Shown here one piece after another: positions 1-6,320 of a stretch of DNA of 8,145 nt. The stretch lies in NCBI GenBank assembly GCA_021798435.1, contig JAJZGN010000086.1:1-8145 (forward strand), written 5' to 3'. Under the pieces are notes generated by a model. It saw only the letters and a program-made list of their open reading frames with translations. It searched no databases and was not told where the DNA came from. Origin of the DNA: a bacterium. GTDB taxonomy: Bacteria > Chloroflexota > Dormibacteria > Aeolococcales > Bog-877. A program made the position numbers and the translations under genes. Positions within the stretch are counted from its first letter, which is position 1. The number at the start of each line of letters is the position of its first letter.

Positions 1-226
1 GATCCGGCTCTGCCGAAGCCACTGGTCCCGCCTCGTCTCCCACTTCATGGTCGGCAGCGCCCGCGAGGGGGGCAGATGGCTTTGGGGCGGGCATGGTGGG
101 GCCGCCTCCGCAGACTTCGCAAGGCCGTTTGGCCCAGATGCGAGGGGAGCTCCCGTCTGGACAGGAGCGGGAGATGCGGGGAGTCGGCCCGACCTGCCTG
201 CCGGCTCCCGTCGGTGCCGGCTCCAG
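1..226. other. Left-edge stretch without a supported gene
   Basis: No protein family, tRNA or terminator is recognisable in these 226 bases downstream of folK. Every plus-strand frame is open here or nearly so, which is expected at this GC content and is not evidence of coding. One weak possibility is a minus-strand gene starting at ATG 48-46 and leaving the window after 16 codons (it would begin MKWETRRDQW). Fifteen of those 16 codons end in G or C, but there is no Shine-Dalgarno sequence and too little protein to identify. The bases that make its third positions G/C-rich also serve one plus-strand frame, so the strand cannot be decided. Confidence 0.4.
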
Positions 227-715
227 CTAGCCCGGGAGACCTCGGAGCCAGTCCGGCGGCAGGGTCCGCCGCGCCACCTCCAGGATCTCGGGGCCTCCCC
301 TCTCGATCGTCCAGTCGGGCACCAGCAGGGCCGCCCCCAAGAGCAGGTAGGGACGCTCCAGAAGGGCGGGGTGGGGGAGGCGGAGGCGCGGGTCCGAGCT
401 CTCCTCCCCCTCCACCAGGATCACGTCCACGTCCAGCCGCCGGGGCCCCCTGCTGATGAGCCGGAGGCGCTCCCCCTCGGCCCCCTGGGCCACGGCCAGC
501 CATCCGAAGAGGTCGGGTGGACCCTCGGCCAGGAGCAGCTGATTGAGGTAGTCCGCCTGCGGAGGGGCCCCGATCGGCGCCGTGTTCCACCGCGGCGCCT
601 CGGCCAGGACCCGCACCCCTGCCGCGACCAGACTGGCGACCGCGGCATCGAGGTTGCGCTCCCGCGGGCCGAGGTTGGACCCCAGCGCCAGCAGCGCCCG
701 CCCCGGGCGGCCTAT
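227..715 (-). CDS. folK: 2-amino-4-hydroxy-6-hydroxymethyldihydropteridine diphosphokinase (HPPK), non-canonical start
   Basis: This cytosolic folate enzyme transfers pyrophosphate from ATP to 6-hydroxymethyl-dihydropterin, giving the substrate for DHPS, which is encoded just upstream. Visible family marks are the N-terminal ALGSNLG with ERNL shortly after, then NTAPIG, ADYLN, GPRRLDVDV with the two magnesium-binding aspartates, and LPHPALLERPYLLL. Counted from ATA 715 the protein has 162 residues, the usual family length, and the aspartates fall at 95 and 97 as in the E. coli enzyme. The Trp expected before GPR (E. coli W89) is Arg. The first ordinary start codon in frame, GTG 616, would remove 33 residues including ALGSNLG, so translation must begin upstream. 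That frame has no ATG, GTG or TTG between its upstream stop and the conserved region. Candidates are ATA 715-713, which overlaps the folP stop as ATAG, or CTG 694-692 or 691-689. A sequencing error is also possible. The identity is secure; the start is not. Confidence 0.88.
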   Translation of the reverse strand: MGRPGRALLALGSNLGPRERNLDAAVASLVAAGVRVLAEAPRWNTAPIGAPPQADYLNQLLLAEGPPDLFGWLAVAQGAEGERLRLISRGPRRLDVDVILVEGEESSDPRLRLPHPALLERPYLLLGAALLVPDWTIERGGPEILEVARRTLPPDWLRGLPG

Positions 716-1797
716 GCCCCGGCCCCCGTCGCGCCCCTCTGCAGCCGGTCCACCACCCGGAGCACGTCGCGGATCTCAGCCACGTCGTGCACCCGGACGA
801 TGTCGGCTCCGGCGGAAGCCGCCCAGGCCACCGTGGCCGCTGTCCCCAGCAGCCGCTCCCCCACCGGGCGGTCGCCGAGGAGCCAGCCGACCAGCGACTT
901 GCGGGAGGTCCCGACCAGGAGAGGGCAGCCGAGCAGCTTCAGCAGCGGCAGAAGGCGCAGCGCGGAAAGGCTCTGGGCCGGGGTCTTGCCGAATCCGATG
1001 CCGGGGTCCAGCACCACCTGGGAGCGCCGGATCCCGGCCCTGGCGGCCAGCTCCACCGACTCCTGCAAGGAGGCGGAGAGCTCCCCCTCCAGGTCCGCGT
1101 ACCGGACCCCCTCCTGGTTGTGCATGCAGATCACCGCGGCGCCGGCGGCGGCGGCCACCCCCGCCATCCTAGGGTCGCGCCGGAGGCCCCAGATGTCGTT
1201 GACGGCGGAGGCGCCGACGCCCAGGGCGGCCGCCGCGACCTCGGACTTCCAGGTGTCGACGAAGACGGGCACGCCGAGCTCCCCGGCCAGGGCGGCCACC
1301 GCCGGCCGCACCCGCCTCAGCTCCTCCTCCACGGGGACCGGCTGGTGGCCGGGCCTGCTGCTCTCCCCCCCCACGTCCAGGGCGTCCGCCCCCTCGGCCA
1401 CCAGTTGCCGGCCCCGAGCCAGCGCCGCCTCCACGGAATCGCCCACGCCATCTCCGCTGAAGGAGTCCGGGGTGACGTTCACCACCCCCAGGATGTAGGT
1501 GCGGGCTCCGAAGCGCCACGACCGCCCGCCAAGGCGCAGCGCCCGAGGAGGGCCCTCCATGGCCGCCGCCACCCGGCCCAGCTCCGATCGCAGGGCCCGG
1601 GACGTCAGCTCCCCGGCGAGGGCCCGCAGCGCCGCCGGGCCGGCCGTCACCGTGAGCAGATCCCCATCCCCCTCCACTTGGCACCCGGACGGGATCCGGG
1701 CGGGAAGGAGCGGGCCCGCCCCCGGAAGGCGAACCCTCGCCCAGGGGCCCTCGGGACCGAGGCCGCGCGCCAGGGGGACCGTCTTGGGGAGCGGCAT
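712..1797 (-). CDS. folP: Dihydropteroate synthase (DHPS) with N-terminal extension
   Basis: DHPS condenses p-aminobenzoate with hydroxymethyl-dihydropterin pyrophosphate to form dihydropteroate; it is the sulfonamide target. The TIM-barrel motifs are all present: NVTPDSFSGDG (residues 107-117, metal-binding Asn107), ALDVGGESSRPG (139-150), VFVDTWKS with Asp181, NDIWG (200-204), LDPGIGFGK (263-271), GTSRK with Lys300, and RVHDV with Arg335 and His337, which bind the phosphate or pterin. The 361 residues exceed the typical 260-290 because about 95 residues precede the barrel. That part shows no motif I recognise and is not a FolB or FolK domain. ATG 1797-1795 has no clear Shine-Dalgarno sequence. 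A CAAACT hexamer six bases before it could be a weak -10 of a leaderless transcript. The gene runs directly into folK, so the two should share one mRNA. folB and folE are absent between or beside them in this window. Confidence 0.95.
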   Translation of the reverse strand: MPLPKTVPLARGLGPEGPWARVRLPGAGPLLPARIPSGCQVEGDGDLLTVTAGPAALRALAGELTSRALRSELGRVAAAMEGPPRALRLGGRSWRFGARTYILGVVNVTPDSFSGDGVGDSVEAALARGRQLVAEGADALDVGGESSRPGHQPVPVEEELRRVRPAVAALAGELGVPVFVDTWKSEVAAAALGVGASAVNDIWGLRRDPRMAGVAAAAGAAVICMHNQEGVRYADLEGELSASLQESVELAARAGIRRSQVVLDPGIGFGKTPAQSLSALRLLPLLKLLGCPLLVGTSRKSLVGWLLGDRPVGERLLGTAATVAWAASAGADIVRVHDVAEIRDVLRVVDRLQRGATGAGA

Positions 1798-1906
1798 GGC
1801 GCCAGTTTGACCGACCAGGGGGGGCCCGTTGGATCCGGCGCCGGGGTCACCACCGCCGCCCCAGGGCCCACGGCGCCCGGCCCCGTCTCCCTAGAATCTG
1901 GGGAGC
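1798..1906. promoter_or_regulatory. Divergent promoter region between folP and the EF-G-like gene
   Basis: These 109 bases separate two genes read outward in opposite directions and must hold both promoters. For the plus strand, TAGAAT at 1892-1897 fits the actinobacterial TANNNT -10 pattern. It would place the transcript start about three bases before ATG 1907, giving an almost leaderless message. No convincing -35 lies 16-19 bases upstream. For folP, only a weak CAAACT on the minus strand just before its ATG is seen. No clear operator was found. Confidence 0.45.
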
Positions 1907-3946
1907 ATGGCGGAGGAAGGGGAACGGCCCATGCTCAACCTCGCGATCCTGGGCCACAGCCACGACGGGAAGACCACCCTGGCGGAGGCGCTCCTGTTCG
2001 CCGCCGGGGCCATCCCCCGAATGGGCTCGACCGACCAGGGGAGCGCGGTCCTGGACTTCGAGCCGGAGGAGCAGCGGCGCCACATCTCGGTGCAGCTGGC
2101 GATGGCCACCCTGACCTGGTCGGGGCGCCGGGTGACCCTGCTCGACACCCCGGGGTTCCAGGACTACGAGGGGGAGGTGCTGGAGGCGCTGGCGGTGGCC
2201 GACGCGGCGCTGGTCACGGTGGGCGCCAGCTCGGGTAGCCAGCTGGCGGTCGGGACGGAGTCCGCCTGGAGCCACCTGGCGGAGCGCAGGCTGCCCCGGA
2301 TAGTGATCATGACCAAGCTCGACAAGGAGCATTCCGACTTCCGCGGTACCCTGGCCGGCCTGCAGCGGCTCAGCCCCCGGCCGGTGGCGGTCCAGCTGCC
2401 CATCGGAGAGGAGCACGACTTCCGGGGTGCGGTGGACCTCATCACCGGAAGGGCCCTTCTCTTCGACGAGCGCGGGGGCCAGCGGGAGGAGGATCCGCCC
2501 GCAGATCTCATGGGAGCGGTCCAGGAGCTGCGGCAGCAGCTGGTGGAGGCCGTCTGCGAGACCGATGACCGGCTTCTGGAGCGCTACCTGGAGGGGGAGG
2601 AGCCGGCTCCCGAGGAGCTGCGTTCCGCGCTCCGTCAGGCGACCGCCGCGGCCAGCATCGCCCCCCTTCTGGTGGCGGCGCCGGCCCGGGCGCTGGGGGC
2701 GGGCGCCATCCTCCACCACCTCGCCAGCTGCCTGGCTCCTGAGGAGCAGTTGGAAGCCGACGGCCCGCCGGTGCTCCACGTCTTCAAGACCATGGCCGAC
2801 CCCTTCGGCCGGGTCACCTACTACAAGGTGGTCAGCGGCACCCTCCTGCCGGACGCTCACCTGGTCAGCGTCGGGAGCGGGCATGAGGAGAGGCTCGCCC
2901 GCCCGCTCCGGCCCAAGGGAAAGGCCCTCGAGCCTCAGGAGCGGCTCTCGGCCGGGGAGCTGGGGGCGGCGACCAAGCTGCTGCACACCAACACCGGGGA
3001 CACCCTGGGTCCCCGGGGGACGGCTCCCGGTCCCGCCATCGAGTTCCCTGTCCCCTCGTACACCATGGCCATCCGGCCCAAGAGCAAGGGGGACGAGGAG
3101 AAGATCCATGCCGGGCTCGCCCACGTCCTGGAGGAGGACCGAACCCTGCGCCTGGAGCGGGAGCCCTCCACCAAGGAGACGCTCCTCCACGGCCTGGGGG
3201 ACGTCCACCTGGAGGTCACCCTGGAGAAGCTTCGGCGCAAGTACCAGGTGGACGCCGTGCTGGCCACCCCCAAGGTGCCCTACCGGGAGACCATCCGGGG
3301 CACGGCCCGCCAGCAGCACCGCTACAAGAAGCAGTCCGGCGGGGCGGGGCTGTACGGCGACTGCACCCTGGAGCTGGAGCCGCTTCCCCGGGGCGCGGGC
3401 TTCGTCTTCGAGGACAAGATCTTCGGCGGCTCCATCCCCCAGCAATTCCGCCCCTCGGTGGAGAAGGGGGTGCAGCAGAGCCTCGCCGAGGGGGTGCTGG
3501 CCGGGTATCCCCTGGTGGACCTCAAGGTCCGGCTGGTGGACGGCTCCACCCACCCCGTGGACGGGAAGGACATCGCCTTCCAGCTGGCCGGGGCGATGGC
3601 CCTCCGGGAGGGGGCCGAGAAGGCCGGGCTGTACCTCCTGGAGCCGGTGATGGAGGTTGAGGTCATCGTCCCCGAGGAGACCATGGGGGATGTGATTGGA
3701 CACCTGAACTCGCGCCGGGGCCGGATCGGGGGGATGCTCCCGGCCGGGGACGGGCTGGAGCGGGTCTCCGCCCAGGTCCCCCTCGCCGAGATGTACCACT
3801 TCCCCATCGAGCTGCGGGCCATGACCCAGGGGAGAGGGCGCTACCAGATGCAGTTCCATCACTTCGAGGAGGTGCCCCCCCAGGTCGCCCAGCCCATCAT
3901 CGAGGCCAGCCGCGCCGGCCATTCCAGGGAGGCGGCCGCCTCCTGA
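1907..3946 (+). CDS. EF-G-like translational GTPase (EF-G-2 / FusA2 type)
   Basis: The five-domain architecture of elongation factor G is preserved over 679 residues. The GTPase domain has a P-loop GHSHDGKT (16-23), switch I ending RRHISVQ (57-63), DTPGF (80-84) and TKLD (136-139). Domain II follows from about 288 (LHVFKTMADPFG), domain III carries LGDVHLEVTLEKL, domain IV has YKKQSGGAGLYGD (473-485) and HPVDGKDIAFQLAGAMA, and domain V starts LEPVMEVEVIVPEE. It departs from housekeeping EF-G. The catalytic His of DTPGH is Phe84, Asn of NKxD is Thr136, and the usual G5 SAL is replaced by APA near 258-260. As I recall, the Thermus EF-G-2 and mycobacterial FusA2 subfamily shows similar changes (an aromatic residue after DTPG, TKLD), so this is a paralogue rather than the translocase. 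Its role is unknown; ribosome binding is inferred. ATG 1907 follows a -10 closely. ATG 1931, preceded by GGAAGGGG, is a credible alternative or second start. Confidence 0.9.
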   Translation: MAEEGERPMLNLAILGHSHDGKTTLAEALLFAAGAIPRMGSTDQGSAVLDFEPEEQRRHISVQLAMATLTWSGRRVTLLDTPGFQDYEGEVLEALAVADAALVTVGASSGSQLAVGTESAWSHLAERRLPRIVIMTKLDKEHSDFRGTLAGLQRLSPRPVAVQLPIGEEHDFRGAVDLITGRALLFDERGGQREEDPPADLMGAVQELRQQLVEAVCETDDRLLERYLEGEEPAPEELRSALRQATAAASIAPLLVAAPARALGAGAILHHLASCLAPEEQLEADGPPVLHVFKTMADPFGRVTYYKVVSGTLLPDAHLVSVGSGHEERLARPLRPKGKALEPQERLSAGELGAATKLLHTNTGDTLGPRGTAPGPAIEFPVPSYTMAIRPKSKGDEEKIHAGLAHVLEEDRTLRLEREPSTKETLLHGLGDVHLEVTLEKLRRKYQVDAVLATPKVPYRETIRGTARQQHRYKKQSGGAGLYGDCTLELEPLPRGAGFVFEDKIFGGSIPQQFRPSVEKGVQQSLAEGVLAGYPLVDLKVRLVDGSTHPVDGKDIAFQLAGAMALREGAEKAGLYLLEPVMEVEVIVPEETMGDVIGHLNSRRGRIGGMLPAGDGLERVSAQVPLAEMYHFPIELRAMTQGRGRYQMQFHHFEEVPPQVAQPIIEASRAGHSREAAAS

Positions 3947-3967
3947 GCAGGAAGTGGCCATCCGGGG

Positions 3968-3984
3968 TATAGTTGCACATGCAA
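3968..3984 (+). promoter_or_regulatory. Pirin promoter -10 with overlapping palindrome
   Basis: TATAGT at 3968-3973 is the best -10 hexamer in the 66 bases before the pirin gene; no good -35 accompanies it. Overlapping its last base is TTGCACATGCAA (3973-3984), an inverted repeat of TTGCA and TGCAA around CA. It covers the expected transcription start near 3980. A repressor dimer bound there would block transcription, so it is a candidate operator. The regulator is not encoded in the window. Confidence 0.4.
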
Positions 3985-4012
3985 GTATCTGCCGTCTGAG
4001 CTGGAGCGTCCC

Positions 4013-4981
4013 ATGCCCGCCATAACCGCCGACACGATCGCCCTGCCCCGCCTTCCCCAGAGCGAGGGCCCAGAACGCCCGGTGATCTCGGTGACCACCG
4101 CACCCACCGGGCTGGAGGGGGAGGGGTTCCCGGTCCGGCGGGCCTTCGCCGGGGTCGCCCAGGGCCGCCTCGACCCCTTCGTCCACATGGACCAGATGGG
4201 GGAGGTGGAGTACCAGCCCGGAGAGCCCAAGGGAACCCCCTGGCATCCCCACCGGGGGTTCGAGACCGTCACCTACATGATCGACGGCACCTTCCAGCAC
4301 CAGGATTCCAACGGGGGCGGGGGGCTGATCACCAATGGCGACACCCAGTGGATGACCGCGGGGGCGGGCATCCTCCACATCGAGCGGCCCCCGGAGCCGC
4401 TCATCGCCAGTGGCGGGCTCTTCCACGGCATCCAGCTCTGGGTGAACCTACCCAGCCGGCTCAAGTGGAGCCCGCCCCGTTACCAGGACATCCGCGGCGG
4501 CCAGGTGCGGCTCCTGGGGTCGTCCGACGGCGCCTCCCTGGTGCGGCTGATCGCCGGCCGGCTGGGGGGCCAGGAAGGCCCGGGGGTGACCCACACCCCG
4601 ATCGTGATGGTGCACGCCACCATCACCCCGGGCTCCACCCTGATCCTTCCCTGGCGCCGCGACTTCAACGCCCTCGCCTACGTGCTGGCCGGAAGCGGGG
4701 TGGCGGGCGGCGCCCACCCGGTGCGCTCCGGGCAGCTGGCGGTCTTCGGAGACGGAGAGGGCCTGCGGCTGGCGGCGGACACCCACCAGGAGAGCCGCCA
4801 CCCGGCGCTGGAGGTGCTGGTGCTGGGGGGCCAGCCGATAGGGGAGCCGGTCGCCTGGTACGGGCCGTTCGTGATGAACACCGAGGAGGAGCTCCGCCAG
4901 GCCTTCGCCGACTACCGTGCGGGCAGGCTGGGCCAGATTCCGGCAGCTCACCTGGACCTGGGCACCCCGCTGGCGCCCTGA
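4013..4981 (+). CDS. Pirin family bicupin protein
   Basis: The protein is a 322-residue double-cupin of the pirin family. The N-terminal cupin carries the metal-binding pattern of human pirin: HPHRGFET with His78 and His80, then GILHIE with His122 and Glu124 (usually GILHSE). FHGIQLWVNLP (137-147) is the conserved strand after it. The C-terminal pirin domain ends with LVLGGQPIGEPVAWYGPFVMNT and EELRQAFADYRAGRLG (292-307). Some bacterial pirins are quercetin 2,3-dioxygenases and others modulate metabolic enzymes or transcription; the sequence does not say which applies. The start ATG 4013 has GGAG six bases upstream (4003-4006). The gene has its own promoter and a terminator-like hairpin at its end, so it is probably transcribed alone, although it follows the EF-G-like gene on the same strand. 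Confidence 0.93.
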   Translation: MPAITADTIALPRLPQSEGPERPVISVTTAPTGLEGEGFPVRRAFAGVAQGRLDPFVHMDQMGEVEYQPGEPKGTPWHPHRGFETVTYMIDGTFQHQDSNGGGGLITNGDTQWMTAGAGILHIERPPEPLIASGGLFHGIQLWVNLPSRLKWSPPRYQDIRGGQVRLLGSSDGASLVRLIAGRLGGQEGPGVTHTPIVMVHATITPGSTLILPWRRDFNALAYVLAGSGVAGGAHPVRSGQLAVFGDGEGLRLAADTHQESRHPALEVLVLGGQPIGEPVAWYGPFVMNTEEELRQAFADYRAGRLGQIPAAHLDLGTPLAP

Positions 4982-5004
4982 GGGCGGCCCCATCGCCGCC
5001 CTCA
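4979..5004 (+). terminator. GC-rich hairpin at the end of the pirin gene
   Basis: TGAGGGCGG (4979-4987) and CCGCCCTCA (4996-5004) are perfect complements separated by eight bases, and the stem begins inside the pirin stop codon. No T-run follows, so this would be a hairpin-only terminator of the kind proposed for high-GC bacteria, or an mRNA-stabilising 3' end. It isolates pirin from the module that follows. Confidence 0.6.
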
Positions 5005-5065
5005 AGGGCCACCCCAGGTCCTCGGGGGATTCGACTCGGCCTCGGGTGCTGGCTCCGGGGCCAAG

Positions 5066-5085
5066 GTGTATCGTATGTGATACGC
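5066..5085 (+). promoter_or_regulatory. Operator-like inverted repeat before the toxin-antitoxin module
   Basis: GTATC (5068-5072) and GATAC (5079-5083) form an inverted repeat around the six bases GTATGT, with one further matching pair outside a mismatch (G5066 and C5085). The element lies about 30 bases before the toxin start, in the only AT-richer part of this intergenic region. It contains TATCGT (5069-5074), a possible TANNNT -10. This is the expected position for an autoregulatory site bound by the HTH protein encoded downstream; that binding is inferred. Confidence 0.5.
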
Positions 5086-5115
5086 ATTTTCCCGGTCGAG
5101 TGAGGAATAGTCAGG

Positions 5116-5820
5116 GTGAACGAGCAGGCGGACCATGCCCCGGGGATGGAGCGGCCCGACCTGTTGAAGGTGCTCGAGTCGGCGGGGCGCCTTCAACAGT
5201 CGGTGCCGGACGCCGTCCTCGTCGGCGGCACGGCCGCGGCGCTGTGGGCTGGCCATCGCACCTCCGCCGACCATGACCACGTGCTGCGGGACCTCCGAGA
5301 TCGGTTCAGCGCCGTCCTCGGGGCCATCGAGGCGACCGAGGGATGGGTCACAAACAGGATCGTTCCCGGCAAGCTGATCCTCGGGGACCTTGGTGGGATA
5401 GAGTCCGGGGTCCGGCAGCTGCTCCGGACCCGTCCTCTCGAGTTCACCCGGGTTGAGCTGCCGTCGGGAAACAGCGTTGCCGTGCCGACCCTTGAGGAGA
5501 CCTTGCGAATCAAGGCGTACCTCATTGTCTGGCGGAATCAGGTCCGGGACTACCTGGATGTAGCCGCCTTGGCCGCCCGTCTCGGTGTGTCCACCTCCGC
5601 CCGCGTTTTGGAGCAGATCGACCAGTATTACAGCGACCAGCGTGGCCCCGAGCCCCAGGGGGTCGCCACTCAGCTGGCTCGACAGCTGGCGGATCCGCGA
5701 CCTGCGGACCCTTGGACCACCGGCCAGCTCGGCAGTTACAAGGATGTGGAAGAACGTTGGGCCAGCTGGAAGTCCATCAAGGACGTCTGCCGCTCACTGG
5801 CCGCGGAGATGACGCGGTGA
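5116..5820 (+). CDS. AbiEii/MenT-like nucleotidyltransferase toxin candidate
   Basis: A 234-residue member of the DNA polymerase beta-type nucleotidyltransferase superfamily, closest in motif order to AbiEii/MenT toxins. The motif VGGTAAALWAGHRTSADHD (36-54) gives the GG-T loop followed by the DxD pair Asp52 and Asp54, the expected metal ligands. The later segment LEETLRIKAYLIVWRNQVRD (126-145), with Lys133, Arg144, Asp145 and Asp148, matches the basic and acidic motif of the family. MenT-type enzymes add nucleotides to tRNA acceptor ends and stop translation; the substrate here is not known. GTG 5116 is chosen because GAGGA (5102-5106) lies nine bases upstream; ATG 5146 is a possible alternative. 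The gene overlaps the next one by GTGA, implying coupled translation with an antitoxin. Codon use is less GC-biased than in flanking genes (AAC, ATT, AAG, TAT appear more often), compatible with horizontal acquisition. Assignment to the fold is firm; toxicity is inferred. Confidence 0.82.
   Translation: MNEQADHAPGMERPDLLKVLESAGRLQQSVPDAVLVGGTAAALWAGHRTSADHDHVLRDLRDRFSAVLGAIEATEGWVTNRIVPGKLILGDLGGIESGVRQLLRTRPLEFTRVELPSGNSVAVPTLEETLRIKAYLIVWRNQVRDYLDVAALAARLGVSTSARVLEQIDQYYSDQRGPEPQGVATQLARQLADPRPADPWTTGQLGSYKDVEERWASWKSIKDVCRSLAAEMTR
5161..5199 (+). repeat. 15-bp hairpin inside the toxin reading frame
   Basis: CTGTTGAAGG (5161-5170) is repeated as its exact reverse complement at 5190-5199. 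In RNA the stem extends inward by five more pairs, two of them G-U (5171-5175 with 5185-5189), leaving a nine-base loop at 5176-5184. The stem starts 45 bases after the toxin start codon and covers codons 16-28. As DNA it is a ten-base inverted repeat with a 19-base spacer, which could also be bound by a dimeric HTH protein. Confidence 0.75.
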
Positions 5821-6320
5821 ACTCCCTCAAGTTCCGCAACATCACCGCCTCCGTGGACGACCCCGTCGAGGCCTGGCCCTTCGAGGGCATCCTGGCCGCC
5901 GTCGAGCGCGGCACGCTTCCCGACTGGCGGCGGCTGGCCGCTGCGATCCGGGACGACCCCTTCGGCCCAGTCGCCCAGCAGGTCCTCGTGGCAGTGCGGC
6001 TGTCTCGGCCCTACGGCACCACCGAGCTCTTCGAGGAGATCGTTAAAGGCGCCCGCCGGGAATTGGCCGCCGCCGAACGCGAGCTGGTGGCGGCCCGGGT
6101 CCGGGAACTCGTCAAGCAGTCCGGGCTCCCGCGCTCCGAGTTCGCCCAACTGGTAGGCACCTCCCGTCCCCGCCTTGCCACCTACATCTCCGGCCGGGTG
6201 GTCCCCTCGGCTGCCCTCATGGTCCGGATGGGGATGGTGACCGACCGGGCGAGGGCCGCGGCACACCGGATGACCCGAGGAGATGCCCCGCCTCCCGAGG
6301 GCCGCGACCGGCGCTCCTGA
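5817..6320 (+). CDS. XRE-like HTH protein, probable antitoxin
   Basis: This 167-residue protein starts at GTG 5817, which overlaps the toxin stop in GTGA, a normal arrangement for coupled translation. The N-terminal part (about 1-60, with DDPVEAWPFEGILAAVERG and LPDWRRLAAAIRDDPFGPVA) recurs, as I recall, in actinobacterial HTH proteins found beside nucleotidyltransferase genes. It is a plausible toxin-binding domain. Residues 70-95 are helical and charged. Residues 93-130 (VRELVKQSGLPRSEFAQLVG, then TSRPRLATYISGR) form an XRE/Cro-type helix-turn-helix with the recognition helix around SRPRLATYISG. The tail is Pro/Arg-rich and looks disordered. It probably neutralises the preceding protein and binds the repeat at 5066-5085 to repress the operon. 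Its order is toxin first, antitoxin second, and its HTH is not obviously the AbiEi/MenA winged-helix type. The fold call is good; the antitoxin role rests on context. Confidence 0.75.
   Translation: MNSLKFRNITASVDDPVEAWPFEGILAAVERGTLPDWRRLAAAIRDDPFGPVAQQVLVAVRLSRPYGTTELFEEIVKGARRELAAAERELVAARVRELVKQSGLPRSEFAQLVGTSRPRLATYISGRVVPSAALMVRMGMVTDRARAAAHRMTRGDAPPPEGRDRRS

Noticed and set aside
3..230. A plus-strand frame ending at TAG 228-230, sharing CTAG with the folK stop
   Set aside because: The tidy convergent overlap is attractive, but only about 70 percent of its codons end in G or C, well below the real genes here, and the peptide is low-complexity with no recognisable family.
227..616. HPPK starting at GTG 616
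   Set aside because: This would remove the ALGSNLG segment and first helix, which are present in frame immediately upstream and are part of the enzyme fold.
47..1498. A 483-codon plus-strand open frame opposite folP-folK
   Set aside because: It lies entirely antisense to clear DHPS and HPPK sequence, has low-complexity Pro/Arg/Ser-rich composition and no family motif; it is open only because stops are rare at this GC content.
1809..2043. GACCGACCAGGGG present twice (from 1809 and from 2029)
   Set aside because: The second copy lies in conserved EF-G-like coding sequence and neither copy is symmetrical; a single 13-base match in GC-rich DNA is likely chance.
1847..4426. An 859-codon minus-strand open frame opposite the EF-G-like and pirin genes
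   Set aside because: It spans two well-supported plus-strand genes and their intergenic region, with Gly/Leu/His-rich composition typical of antisense shadow frames.
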